The notes: generated from the sequence alone by a model not told the origin. 40,784 nucleotides of DNA from DYGA01 sp964540695 (GCA_964540695.1 CAZINS010000009.1:1-40784); one strand, 5' to 3'. Shown: positions 1 through 8,327, numbered from the stretch's first letter. A program made the numbers and translations.

Positions 1-299
1 AAAATTAAAAAAATTAAAAATTATAAAATTCAATAGTAATTAGTAATTGATAATTAGTAATTAATATATATAATTATATCTTTCCCTAACTAAATTGGCC
101 AATCTGACAAAGTCTTGCCAAATAAAAAAAGAGTGCTAAAATAAATATGCCATATGGCATAGACTCATAGTTCATATTAAACTCCTTCAAAACCGCAGGG
201 TTTTCCTGTACAAATTGATACCTCCATATTCTCATTCTCTTACTCAAAACCCTGCGGCAATTATTTGCACATTCTACAACTCAAAAAAACTAAAAAAAT
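1..299. other. AT-rich gene-free window edge
   Basis: No open reading frame with coding character is visible on either strand. The first 80 bases are low-complexity repeats of TAATTAGTAATT type. The only structure is a 12-bp perfect inverted repeat, annotated separately. The stretch may contain the 3' end of a gene lying outside the window, but nothing supports that. Confidence 0.5.
193..257. repeat. 12-bp perfect inverted repeat with 41-bp spacer
   Basis: CCGCAGGGTTTT at 193-204 is perfectly complementary to AAAACCCTGCGG at 246-257. The arms are GC-rich against a strongly AT-rich background. There is no T-run behind either arm, so it is not a standard terminator. Its function is unknown. 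Confidence 0.6.
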
Positions 300-330
300 A
301 AAAGCGATTCAAATAATCGCTTTTTACTTT
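300..330. terminator. Bidirectional intrinsic terminator
   Basis: AAAAGCGATT (300-309) pairs with AATCGCTTTT (315-324) around a 5-nt loop. T-rich sequence follows on the plus strand, and A-rich sequence precedes it, giving a U-run on the minus strand. It lies downstream of the minus-strand gene ending at 458 and probably ends that transcript. Confidence 0.75.
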
Positions 331-457
331 TTTTTATTAGCATATTAGCGCGAATTAGAAATTGCAATATTTTTTACTAAACGTTGGGAGTGGAATTGGT
401 ACTTTTTCTCAGCTTTATCAAGCCGACAAGTATTGGTAAAACTAGTGTCAGCGCGTA

Positions 458-766
458 TTATACATATACAGATGGCTTATAATAATCAGCTGCCTGCAAG
501 AGTTTGACCACAAAAATATAATCAAGCACTACGGCCATCACGGTCCACACCACCCCCAAACCAACATAACACTTTAGTTCTTTTCTGGTGATTTTTTTAA
601 ATAATACCCAGAGCGTTACAATCGTACCAATCGGCATGATATACCACCCGATCATATTCATTGGTACAAATGCAAAAAATACAAACCCAAGCACATACCC
701 TAATAGCCATAGAATAAATCCCCACAGCAACGTATTATAAAGGATTTTTTTGTCTTCTGGTTTCAT
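458..766 (-). CDS. Small integral membrane protein, unknown function
   Basis: This 102-residue protein has three probable transmembrane helices, at about residues 12-32, 38-56 and 66-90. The short connecting loops are basic (KKITRK at about 57-62), which suggests the loop between helices 2 and 3 is cytoplasmic. It contains no cysteine pair, lipobox or recognisable catalytic motif, and I do not recognise the family. The ATG at 766 has no convincing Shine-Dalgarno, as for several genes here. It is the last gene of the minus-strand island, ahead of the hairpin terminator at 300-330. A role in the neighbouring defence-type genes is possible but unsupported. Confidence 0.6.
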   Translation of the reverse strand: MKPEDKKILYNTLLWGFILWLLGYVLGFVFFAFVPMNMIGWYIMPIGTIVTLWVLFKKITRKELKCYVGLGVVWTVMAVVLDYIFVVKLLQAADYYKPSVYV

Positions 767-831
767 AAATTTTAATAAGTTATAAATTTATTCTCTCATT
801 CGCCTATTCGCGCGAATAAGAGATGGTTAGG

Positions 832-1308
832 TTAGTTTTGGGATTCAAAATCTCTTAATATTTGTAAATATTTTTCTTGTAATGATTTTGGTATTTGCGG
901 ATGATTTAAGGGTTCTATCTTGCCTTTCATTTTTATAATTTTATTTATTTCATCAAAATAAAAACCATCCAATGTAGCCACAAACAAATATGACGGGTTC
1001 CATGACTCGCTCATGCGTTTAGCATATTCATATACATATTTGTTATTTAATTTCTTTAAATATTTCACTTCAATCAAATGCACTTCTTTGGTTTTTTGAT
1101 TAATAACGGCGAAATCAGGTGCAGTGCGCAAAGTTTCCAGTGTGCTATTTTTGGCCTGGCTTTCTCTGTAATTCACCAATTCTGGAATAATTTTTTCATA
1201 ACCAAACTCCAATACCGTAAACTGCTTAGTATCGCGCAATATTTGTGCAAACACCGTCTCCGCAATTTTTCCTTTAACCAAATTTCTTGTGAATTTTATA
1301 TTATCCAT
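832..1308 (-). CDS. PD-(D/E)XK nuclease-like protein
   Basis: This 158-residue protein has the core of a restriction-endonuclease-like fold. A PDF motif at residues 64-66 supplies the first acidic ligand. About 14 residues later comes the E-V-K signature in HLIEVKYL. That spacing (PD, strand, ExK) is typical of PD-(D/E)XK nucleases, a large superfamily of metal-dependent DNA-cleaving or repair enzymes. The N-terminal helix MDNIKFTRNLVKGKI is repeated exactly at the start of the Nudix protein upstream. From memory, similar N-termini occur on small Patescibacteria nucleases, so this copy is probably the native one. No partner methylase or DNA-recognition domain is visible in the protein. Substrate unknown. 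Confidence 0.65.
   Translation of the reverse strand: MDNIKFTRNLVKGKIAETVFAQILRDTKQFTVLEFGYEKIIPELVNYRESQAKNSTLETLRTAPDFAVINQKTKEVHLIEVKYLKKLNNKYVYEYAKRMSESWNPSYLFVATLDGFYFDEINKIIKMKGKIEPLNHPQIPKSLQEKYLQILRDFESQN
1263..1308. repeat. 5' coding repeat, copy 1 (nuclease start)
   Basis: These 46 bases match 1761-1806 at 41 positions by direct reading. They encode the same first 15 residues in both genes. All five differences are silent within the coding part. Confidence 0.85.
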
Positions 1309-1398
1309 AAAAATTAATTAAATATTTTAAAAACTAAATTTGCTTTTTTGCATTCTTATACTATTATGCACAATAACATTTTGATATTCATGATAAAA

Positions 1399-1806
1399 TT
1401 ATAAACTTAGTAAAATCATCTTCTTCCATTCTTCATTTTGTTCCAACTTTTTTATTTTTTCTATTGACATCCATTCAACAAAATTCGAATCAACTATTAT
1501 TTTTTCTGGTAATTGGTATGCGTAAACAATATAAACCCTCTGAACCTTATCTTGCGGATGTAAATAATCATACACTCTGATTAATCTTGGTTCTGTAGTA
1601 AATTCAATCACCACTCCCAACTCTTCTTGCAATTCACGTTTTAAACATTCAAATATACTCTCACCATAATTCATCCGACCACCGGGTAAATCCCAACTTT
1701 TGCCTTCGCGCAATAATAAAACCTCATTATTATATAATAAAATAATTTTAACTGATGGGACAATTTTTCCTTTGACTAAATTTCTTGTGAATTTAATGTT
1801 GTCCAT
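1399..1806 (-). CDS. Nudix hydrolase with borrowed N-terminus
   Basis: This 135-residue protein carries a complete Nudix box at about residues 42-64: GGRMNYGESIF, then REL and EELGV, matching Gx5Ex7REUxEExGU. The glutamates of REUxEE bind metal. Nudix enzymes hydrolyse nucleoside diphosphates linked to another group, such as oxidised or non-canonical NTPs, so a house-cleaning role is likely. The true Nudix fold seems to begin around residue 16 (VPSVKIILLYNNEVLLLR). The first 15 residues are identical to those of the adjacent nuclease, which is odd for an unrelated fold. The ATG at 1806 is retained because the silent differences argue that the peptide is translated. Its exact substrate cannot be told from sequence. 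Confidence 0.85.
   Translation of the reverse strand: MDNIKFTRNLVKGKIVPSVKIILLYNNEVLLLREGKSWDLPGGRMNYGESIFECLKRELQEELGVVIEFTTEPRLIRVYDYLHPQDKVQRVYIVYAYQLPEKIIVDSNFVEWMSIEKIKKLEQNEEWKKMILLSL
1761..1806. repeat. 5' coding repeat, copy 2 (Nudix start)
   Basis: This is the partner of 1263-1308, with 41 of 46 bases identical. It covers the first 15 codons of the Nudix gene. The homology stops abruptly at codon 16. Confidence 0.85.
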
Positions 1807-1832
1807 ATATTAAGTATTTAATTAAGTAATTA

Positions 1833-2636
1833 TTATTTAAAATCTGCGATAACCGGTAAATGATCGCTGATATTTTTATCTAAAATCTCACTTACTCTAC
1901 CAGTCCAACAATTTATTAAATTTCTAAACAGTAGATTGTTAGCATAAATGTAATCAAGCTGATTTATTACCATACCTTTTTTGGTATCCTTGAATGTTGG
2001 TACTGGTCTACCTTTAGCTGTATGACGTAAACAATCAATGAAACCGATATTCTGCATTATACCTAAGTGTTCTAGATTACCATGGGGACCATTTTTCCAT
2101 AGATAATCCATTGTTTCAGAGGCATTGAAGTCTCCCCCGATTATCCATCTTTCATTATCTAAATTATTTTCATTTTTTAAAGCTTCGCGTAATAAATCAT
2201 CAACCCAGAGATAATTGTTTTGTTTACGTTTTACAATATTTACTTCATCTTTTGGGTATCCAGTTACACCAACTACCCAAGCCGGACTATAAACACCAAT
2301 TACTTTTATTTCATGTTTAGAGGCAATTGGCTTAACTACACAGGACAATAAATTTCCAGAAAATTTCTTTATCTCTTCATTAACCCAATTAAAATGAGTG
2401 TGTAAATTAAAATTTTTTATAATTTTTCCCCTAACTAAAACTGCGGTCTTAAAATTTTGTGGTTTACCGTTTTTATTAATAGGTTGTCCAATTTTTATAG
2501 CAAATGTTTTTTCCAATTCTTCTGGTAAACTTATATACTCTTGTAAAAACACGATATCAGGATTTAAATTTTTTAAAATATTCCAGACTGGACTATTTTT
2601 TGTTGCTCGATGAACATTCCAACTTACTACCCTCAT
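1833..2636 (-). CDS. Endonuclease/exonuclease/phosphatase (EEP) family protein
   Basis: This 267-residue protein has the EEP hallmarks in order: MRVVSWNVH at the start (Asn of the metal site), DIVFLQE at about 31-37 (catalytic Glu), GGDFNA at about 164-169 (Asp/Asn pair) and SDHLPVIADF at the C-terminus (the SDH catalytic Asp-His). The family cleaves phosphodiesters and includes ExoIII/APE1-type AP endonucleases, DNase I and inositol phosphatases. The target here is unresolved. The ATG at 2636 puts the first beta strand directly at the N-terminus. An upstream in-frame TTG at 2669 would add 11 unrelated residues and is not favoured. It sits between the DpnI-like and Nudix genes on the same strand, so a DNA-processing role is plausible. 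Confidence 0.8.
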   Translation of the reverse strand: MRVVSWNVHRATKNSPVWNILKNLNPDIVFLQEYISLPEELEKTFAIKIGQPINKNGKPQNFKTAVLVRGKIIKNFNLHTHFNWVNEEIKKFSGNLLSCVVKPIASKHEIKVIGVYSPAWVVGVTGYPKDEVNIVKRKQNNYLWVDDLLREALKNENNLDNERWIIGGDFNASETMDYLWKNGPHGNLEHLGIMQNIGFIDCLRHTAKGRPVPTFKDTKKGMVINQLDYIYANNLLFRNLINCWTGRVSEILDKNISDHLPVIADFK

Positions 2637-2687
2637 ACTGTTATAAAAATTAATTAAATATTTTATCAATTATATTCATGAATATTT

Positions 2688-3119
2688 TTAACGCTTATAG
2701 ACAACAAAATAAGGTAGCTTATCAAGACCTATATAATTAAACATTCGATAATTTGCTCTTCTAGCAGTCGGTGATAATTGATATTTTCTTAAATTACTTT
2801 TTGGTACAAAAGGATAAAATCTTATTTCCTGTTTTTTCTGCCCTTTTACAATCCATTTAAAATTTACAAAAATTGGTGGGGTAATAAAACCGGATTTTAA
2901 AACTTTTTCCATAATATCCCATCCAGCACCAAAAATAACACTTGAAGGTGCATGGTTATTTGTTTTTATTTGTGCGCGAAAATTACAACCAGTGCATTGT
3001 ACATCATACAAAGGATAGTTTGGTGGTAATAGCATCAATTGTTTACCACAATTGGGACAAGGGACTAATTCCACAATTTCCCTTTCGCCCTGATCCCCTG
3101 ATTTTTTATTTGTTGGCAT
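2688..3119 (-). CDS. DpnI-like zinc-ribbon nuclease domain protein
   Basis: This 143-residue protein resembles the catalytic domain of DpnI (Dam-replacing/DpnI family). DpnI cuts methylated GATC sites. Visible features are a zinc ribbon with C21-x2-C24 and C42-x2-C45, Asp39 just before the second knuckle (YDVQC), a Q50-I-K52 strand at the place of DpnI's ELK, and SPTARRA at 116-122, which matches DpnI's APTARRA. The C-terminal winged-helix of DpnI, which also reads methylated DNA, is absent. The glutamate of the PD-(D/E)XK site is replaced by Gln, so activity is uncertain. Some nucleases of this fold tolerate such a swap. It sits 58 bp downstream of hsdR on the same strand. The family call rests on remembered similarity and was not checked by alignment. 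Confidence 0.7.
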   Translation of the reverse strand: MPTNKKSGDQGEREIVELVPCPNCGKQLMLLPPNYPLYDVQCTGCNFRAQIKTNNHAPSSVIFGAGWDIMEKVLKSGFITPPIFVNFKWIVKGQKKQEIRFYPFVPKSNLRKYQLSPTARRANYRMFNYIGLDKLPYFVVYKR

Positions 3120-3177
3120 AATATTTTATTTATTAAATAAAGACTGGGGATAAAAATTTTAAAAAATTATTTTAATC

Positions 3178-5550
3178 TTAAACTTTTACTTTCGCATAAA
3201 GGTTTTTCTGAAAAGCAAAAAATATTGAGCGAATACTATCAACACTTCCAAGTGATTGTTCTGCATTGGCAATTGCGTGATATTTCAAATTGAGCAATAC
3301 CGGTAATTTTTCTTCGTCCAACTCTTCAACTCCTTTTTCTTCATATTTAGACAATACAAAATCCAAAAACTCTTTTTGCTTTTCATCTAGTCCTTTAAAG
3401 ATTTTTTCTTTTGATTGCTCTACTCTTTGTGTTCTGGAAATTGGCTGTGTTAAAAATGATATATAAATCAATACATCAAAAAGATCGCTTTGCTCGGCAT
3501 CAATCATCTTTTGTAATGTTTCTAATTCGTCTTTGCCAAAACCTTTTTCAGCAATACTATCCAAAAATGCTTTTCGGGTCGTTGGATTTGACCAAATTTT
3601 TCGGAGTTCTTCTTCACTTTTGAAAAACTCTGGCATAACACCAAACATATTATCCATAAACTCTTGGATTGAAATTGGTTTGCCGTCCGCGCTATAAAAT
3701 GAAGTCAAAATCATGTGTTGAATTTCACGTTCTTTTCCGTCACGCAACTTGATCTTCAATTTTCTCTTTGGAGGAGTTTCACATTCGCAGGGATCTTTTT
3801 TGCATACAGGACATATTTTGGGTGGTTTTTTGCAAACACAAGGACTTTGTCCACAAACAGAACAAACACGAGGTGGTTTCGCCTCACAAATACAAGGATT
3901 TTGACCACATTTTAAACAGACTTCCTCTATCGGATCGCCATCCCATTCTGGATCGGAAAAATGTTTGTAAGCGTCTACAAAATCATAAATTGTAAAATAT
4001 TCTTTACCGTCAAAAAGCCTAGTTCCGCGTCCAATAATCTGTTTAAACTCAATCATGGAATTTACCGGCCTCATTAAAACAATATTACGTATATTTCGCG
4101 CATCCACTCCAGTAGAAAGCTTTTGCGAAGTCGTTAGAATTGTAGGTATCGTTTTTTCGTTGTCTTGAAATTCGCGCAAAAATTGTTCTCCGCGGGCGCC
4201 GTCATTAGCTGTCACTCTTACGCAATAATTTGGATCTTTACTTTCCTTCATTTGATTTACCAAATCACGAACAGCCGAAGCATGATCTTGAGTAGCACAA
4301 AAAATAATCGTTTTTTCGCTTTGATTAATCTCATCCAAAACAATTCGCACTCTTTTGGCTTCACGCTCTTTGATAACAATAATTTTGTTGAAATCAGGTT
4401 CCTCATAGACTTTGCCTTCTTCCACTTCGCCCTCAATAATCTGGTCGTCCGAAGTGTAAACATAATCATCCAGAGTGGTTTTTATTCTTTTGACTTTAAA
4501 GGGTGTCAAAAATCCATCATTCACGCCTTCTTTGAGCGAATATATATAAACAGGCTCGCCAAAATAGCGGTAAGTATCTACATTATCTTGTCGTTTTGGT
4601 GTAGCGGTCAAACCAAGTTGAACAGCTGGTGAAAAATAATCTAAAATACCCCGCCAGTTGCTTTCGTCATTCGCACCGCCTCGATGACACTCGTCAATAA
4701 TAATAAAATCAAAAAAGTCCGCCGGATAATCACCAAAATATGGTGTTCCGTCTGAACCACTCATAAAAGTTTGAAAAATTGTAAAATAAACACTCCCGCT
4801 CATTGGTACTCCGCCTTTTTTACGAATATCCAAAGGATTGATCCGTACCAGTGCGTCTTTGTCAAAAGCAGAAAAAGCATTAAACGCTTGATCAGCTAAA
4901 ATATTTCTATCCGCTAAAAACAAAATTCTTGGGCGACGTGCGCCATCTCGTTTCAAATTCCAGCGAGTTTGAAAAAGCTTCCAAGCGACTTGAAAAGCAA
5001 CGGCGGTTTTTCCGGTTCCAGTTGCCATTGTCAAAAGTATTCGGTCTTTTTCTTCTGCCACTGCATTTAAAACATTATTGATGGCAATTTCCTGATAATA
5101 TCTTTTGCCGTATTCACCTTCGTTGAGGACGATCGAAAACTTTTCTTTCCATTCACTCCAATCCACAAAAGTTTTGTTCCAAAGTTCATCGGGAGTAGGA
5201 AAATCGGCAATCTCGCCTTCCTCGCCGGTTTTCATGGATATAGAGTAAATCTCTTTGCCGTTGGTAGCGTAGGTATGATCAATATGAAGTTTTTCGGCAT
5301 AAGATTTGGCTTGCGCAACTCCTTCAGTGGCAGGCAAATTTTCCGCCTTAGCTTCTATCACACCAATTTTTTGATTTTTATATACCAAAATATAGTCCGC
5401 TATTTCCGGCTTGCTTCTGGTTCCGCCAACTTGGATCCGACCATCAGTAATGCGAAATTCACGTAGAACTTTTGATCCTTCGACTTCGCCCCAACCGCTC
5501 GCTTTGAGCTTTGGGTCAATATATTCGGCTCTTGTTTCTGCTTCGTTCAT
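3178..5550 (-). CDS. hsdR: Type I restriction enzyme R subunit (HsdR)
   Basis: This is the 790-residue motor and nuclease subunit of a type I restriction system. The N-terminal nuclease shows D52, then E66-A-K68 (PD-(D/E)XK). The helicase core has Walker A ATGTGKT at 176-182, DECH at 286-289, TATPKR at about 315-320 and motif VI QIIGRGTRL at 504-512. The C-terminus matches the EcoEI-type R subunit arrangement. An unusual insert at 545-590 holds three CxxCx4CxC units (C545/548/553/555, C563/566/571/573, C580/583/588/590) joined by Lys-Pro-Pro linkers, probably metal-binding. HsdR cuts DNA far from the site bound by HsdM2S when the site is unmethylated. It is the last subunit gene of the operon running from 10107. 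The frame is intact. Confidence 0.95.
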   Translation of the reverse strand: MNEAETRAEYIDPKLKASGWGEVEGSKVLREFRITDGRIQVGGTRSKPEIADYILVYKNQKIGVIEAKAENLPATEGVAQAKSYAEKLHIDHTYATNGKEIYSISMKTGEEGEIADFPTPDELWNKTFVDWSEWKEKFSIVLNEGEYGKRYYQEIAINNVLNAVAEEKDRILLTMATGTGKTAVAFQVAWKLFQTRWNLKRDGARRPRILFLADRNILADQAFNAFSAFDKDALVRINPLDIRKKGGVPMSGSVYFTIFQTFMSGSDGTPYFGDYPADFFDFIIIDECHRGGANDESNWRGILDYFSPAVQLGLTATPKRQDNVDTYRYFGEPVYIYSLKEGVNDGFLTPFKVKRIKTTLDDYVYTSDDQIIEGEVEEGKVYEEPDFNKIIVIKEREAKRVRIVLDEINQSEKTIIFCATQDHASAVRDLVNQMKESKDPNYCVRVTANDGARGEQFLREFQDNEKTIPTILTTSQKLSTGVDARNIRNIVLMRPVNSMIEFKQIIGRGTRLFDGKEYFTIYDFVDAYKHFSDPEWDGDPIEEVCLKCGQNPCICEAKPPRVCSVCGQSPCVCKKPPKICPVCKKDPCECETPPKRKLKIKLRDGKEREIQHMILTSFYSADGKPISIQEFMDNMFGVMPEFFKSEEELRKIWSNPTTRKAFLDSIAEKGFGKDELETLQKMIDAEQSDLFDVLIYISFLTQPISRTQRVEQSKEKIFKGLDEKQKEFLDFVLSKYEEKGVEELDEEKLPVLLNLKYHAIANAEQSLGSVDSIRSIFFAFQKNLYAKVKV

Positions 5551-5571
5551 AATAGTAATTAGTCTATTAGT

Positions 5572-6261
5572 CTAATTTAAATCGCATTTTGATGCAACAC
5601 ACAATAATTCTGCTTTTTTATCTAAATAATTATCCAATTCATTTTTAGGAATATTATTTAATTCTTTATTCTCTAGTACCAATGCGACAATCGGTCTAAA
5701 TAAATGCCTTTGTAATACTTTTACATCTTTATTTAATATTGAATCTGCCATCTTTAAATATTTTTCTTGATCTCTTACATAATCATTAATTGCTTTTTCT
5801 TTAGAAATTAAGTTAGATTTTAATATTTTTATAGTACCTTCAAAAATAAATTTGGGAATGAATTCTAACTGCTCAAAATCATTATTGAATTTTTTTACTG
5901 CAGAAGTGGCAATATCTACCTGTTGAGAAATAATAAAACTTAAATCTTTACTTAAAGTAAACAATCTTTCTTCATTAATATAGATGCGATTAAATTTCGG
6001 AGGAATAAAAACATTTATTTCGTCTTTTGCATTTTTTAAATCATTACGAACTTTCGAAATAAACATATTCAAATCTTTTATTGCATCTTCACTTTCTCTA
6101 AATGCCATAAAAAATATTTTTTCAATTTCTTTTTTGTCATTTTCTATTTTACATTTTTTTTCTAAATATAATTTATAATATAAAAATGCTACTGAAAAAA
6201 TAAGTCCCAAAAAAGAACCAATAAGCGCTTGATAATCCTTTATAAAATTTAATAAAGCCAT
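5572..6261 (-). CDS. Membrane-anchored coiled-coil protein inside hsd operon
   Basis: This 229-residue protein has one N-terminal transmembrane helix at about residues 12-28 (ALIGSFLGLIFSVAFLYY), followed by a basic stretch (KLYLEKK) and a long charged alpha-helical region likely to form coiled coils. I do not recognise the family and see no catalytic motif. The start ATG at 6261 is preceded by GGAG with 7-nt spacing. That sequence lies in the last codons of hsdS, whose stop is only one base away, so translation is probably coupled. A GTG at 6276 is less likely. It lies between hsdS and hsdR, hence is expressed with the RM subunits. It could tether or regulate the complex, or be an independent effector; both are inference. 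Confidence 0.75.
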   Translation of the reverse strand: MALLNFIKDYQALIGSFLGLIFSVAFLYYKLYLEKKCKIENDKKEIEKIFFMAFRESEDAIKDLNMFISKVRNDLKNAKDEINVFIPPKFNRIYINEERLFTLSKDLSFIISQQVDIATSAVKKFNNDFEQLEFIPKFIFEGTIKILKSNLISKEKAINDYVRDQEKYLKMADSILNKDVKVLQRHLFRPIVALVLENKELNNIPKNELDNYLDKKAELLCVASKCDLN

Positions 6262-6262
6262 A

Positions 6263-7447
6263 TTATAATTCTCCACTAAAAGCTTTCCTTAAAACTGATT
6301 TTTTTAATTCCTCCAAATCAGCCAATTTTTGCTTATAAATAGTTTCCAGTTTTTTGGTTTCGGCAGAAAACGCGTCTAGTTTAGCGACGATAGATTTTTG
6401 TTCGTCCAATTTTGGCAATTGAATTTTGAAATTTCTTAAATAACCCAAACCAACAAATTTTTGAGTTGTTCCTTTGGCTTCACTCATCATTTTATCAATA
6501 ACAAATTTTGAATCTAGAAAATATTTGAGGAAATAGCTGTTCTGGTCTTTTGGTATTTTAAATAGAGCAACATTTTTTATAGCAAAGTCTGGCTCGTTCT
6601 TAATCACAACAGGATTGCCGATGGTACCAATCATTGCAAACAAAACGTCTCCCTTGTGTACTTTGCTTCGTGCATTAATTTTTTTGTAATCCTTTTCTGA
6701 GATGTACTTAATTTTTTGATAATCCAATTCATCTCTTTTGAGATTTTTTGAAGTAATTAAAGCATATCCCTCTTTTTGATATTTTGGCGAATCGTGTGTT
6801 CCGTCACGAACATCATAAGCTTCGCCCAATTTTCTCTCCCCCCAATCTTTCCCTGGATTTGCAAAAACACTCTGCAAATACGATTCAAAAAGTTCTTTGG
6901 CGTTTTGAATATTTTTTTCCGCATTTTCTTTCGCCTTCGCCACATCTGCAAAAACCTCATCCAAAATTTTTACAATACGGTGTTGTTCGGAGAGTGATTC
7001 TGGATAAGAGATTTTTATATTTCCTATCACTGGCAAATTTAAAGATGGATATTTATGATCCTGAATTAAGTCTTGAGCTTTGACTTCTTGTAAAAAATAA
7101 AATAAATAATTATTGTTTAAAACTTTTTCATCCGTTTTTACTGTCGCTAAGTGACTTGAAACATAACCATCTATACCCAAAACAACTCGATGATTAAGAA
7201 AGGTGGAAGCGCCGCTCTTTGGCAAAAGAATTGTTCCTTTGTTGAATAATTTTAAACCTTTAATCCCTCTTTTATTAAGATAATCAGAGGATTCTGTAAT
7301 TCTTCCAATATGAATTTGACCAATGTCGGAAGTTCTAAAAAATGGATAAATCCCATTAATAAAAAACTCTTTTTTTTGCGGAGCGGAATTGCCAGCGCCA
7401 ATATCACAAACCTCGCCGAGTTTTTTTGTTTGCCAGTTAGTTTTCAT
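6263..7447 (-). CDS. hsdS: Type I restriction specificity subunit (HsdS)
   Basis: This is the 394-residue DNA-recognition subunit with the classic two-fold layout. The first target-recognition domain is at about 5-150, followed by a conserved helix (SEQHRIVKILDEVFADVAKAKENA and on). The second target-recognition domain is at about 200-345, and a second helix begins DEQKSIVAKLDAFSAETKKL. Each TRD reads one half of a bipartite target and the helices set the spacing. Both halves are complete, so the subunit looks functional. The recognition sequence cannot be predicted. Its ATG at 7447 overlaps the end of the preceding gene by 11 bp, supporting translational coupling within the operon. Confidence 0.95.
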   Translation of the reverse strand: MKTNWQTKKLGEVCDIGAGNSAPQKKEFFINGIYPFFRTSDIGQIHIGRITESSDYLNKRGIKGLKLFNKGTILLPKSGASTFLNHRVVLGIDGYVSSHLATVKTDEKVLNNNYLFYFLQEVKAQDLIQDHKYPSLNLPVIGNIKISYPESLSEQHRIVKILDEVFADVAKAKENAEKNIQNAKELFESYLQSVFANPGKDWGERKLGEAYDVRDGTHDSPKYQKEGYALITSKNLKRDELDYQKIKYISEKDYKKINARSKVHKGDVLFAMIGTIGNPVVIKNEPDFAIKNVALFKIPKDQNSYFLKYFLDSKFVIDKMMSEAKGTTQKFVGLGYLRNFKIQLPKLDEQKSIVAKLDAFSAETKKLETIYKQKLADLEELKKSVLRKAFSGEL

Positions 7448-8327
7448 AATTAAAATAACCTTTTTTTCTGAAACTAAAATATAAAACTGGATGAAAAATA
7501 ATAATAAACCACTTAGGCTTAGGAGTAATCTTAAGCATTAAAGCTGAATTTTTACCTTCATCAATTTTTACTTTAAAAAATACACAAAACGAATTATTAC
7601 CAAATAATTTTCCAAATTTAATAAAATTACTTTTCAAAATAAATCCTGCCTCACTCGTCCCCATTGTACCTAACCCAGCCAAAATAAAAACGGGTGTTTT
7701 AGATTCCCTGTCAAATGTTTTCTGTATTATACCTGCATCATTCGGTAAATAAGAATCAAAACTAATATTTGTATTTTTTAACTTTAAGGCCGTATCATTT
7801 AACTCAAAAAATATAGGGCCACATCTTTCAATTAATTTATGAGTTTTGGGGTTAAAACCGACAGAAAATATTGGATCTGCCCAAACATTCCAATCATTTA
7901 TTAAATCTCCAATAAAAATATTTTTTGTCTTATTAACTAACCCTAAAATATTAAAGATATTAGCGACGCATTCACTATCGGAGCAAGAAGACACTGGATC
8001 AATATTAAGCTTTTGCTGCACCCCGAGTTTGGCATGGTCATTTGGAATTGGCTGAGGAAAACGAGTAATATATTTTGGATTGTCTTTTAAATCCCAATCA
8101 TCATCTACGCTAGACATTTGGGAGTGAAATATAAAAACGCGAGAATCTTTATCAAGATAACCTTTAAAAACTAACCGGGATGGTCTTACTTTATTCCACC
8201 ATTCTGATAATTTAATACCTAAAAATATTATTATTGGTAATAAAAATGAACTAAAAATAACATCTTGCCAAACAGATTTATCTTCTATACCAGTAAAACT
8301 TAGTAAAGTTGTAATTTTATCCCACAT
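7437..8327 (-). CDS. Membrane-anchored protein of unknown family inside hsd operon
   Basis: This 296-residue protein has one transmembrane helix near the N-terminus (about 24-42, VIFSSFLLPIIIFLGIKL) and a large soluble domain. Two hydrophobic strand-turn segments, NIFIGDLINDW at about 138-148 and VFILAGLGTMGTSEAG at about 214-229, look like Rossmann-type strands with Gly-rich loops. From memory they resemble an uncharacterised family in which a GGPxxN-type motif is followed by an AGxxGxGT motif. Nucleotide binding would be a reasonable guess but is not shown. It lies between hsdM and hsdS and overlaps hsdS by 11 bp. This is an unusual place for a non-RM gene and suggests a sensor, regulator or effector linked to the restriction system. 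Confidence 0.7.
   Translation of the reverse strand: MWDKITTLLSFTGIEDKSVWQDVIFSSFLLPIIIFLGIKLSEWWNKVRPSRLVFKGYLDKDSRVFIFHSQMSSVDDDWDLKDNPKYITRFPQPIPNDHAKLGVQQKLNIDPVSSCSDSECVANIFNILGLVNKTKNIFIGDLINDWNVWADPIFSVGFNPKTHKLIERCGPIFFELNDTALKLKNTNISFDSYLPNDAGIIQKTFDRESKTPVFILAGLGTMGTSEAGFILKSNFIKFGKLFGNNSFCVFFKVKIDEGKNSALMLKITPKPKWFIIIFHPVLYFSFRKKGYFNYEN

Noticed and set aside
805..818. TATTCGCGCGAATA palindrome
   Set aside because: It is short, lacks a T-run and has no clear relation to either flanking gene, so no feature was called.
2637..2669. TTG start of the EEP gene at 2669
   Set aside because: It would add 11 residues before the family's first strand. The ATG at 2636 starts exactly at MRVVSWNVH.
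4165..4632. 155-residue plus-strand ORF opposite hsdR
   Set aside because: It lies wholly within the intact hsdR gene, has no ribosome site and its composition is that of a reverse-frame shadow.
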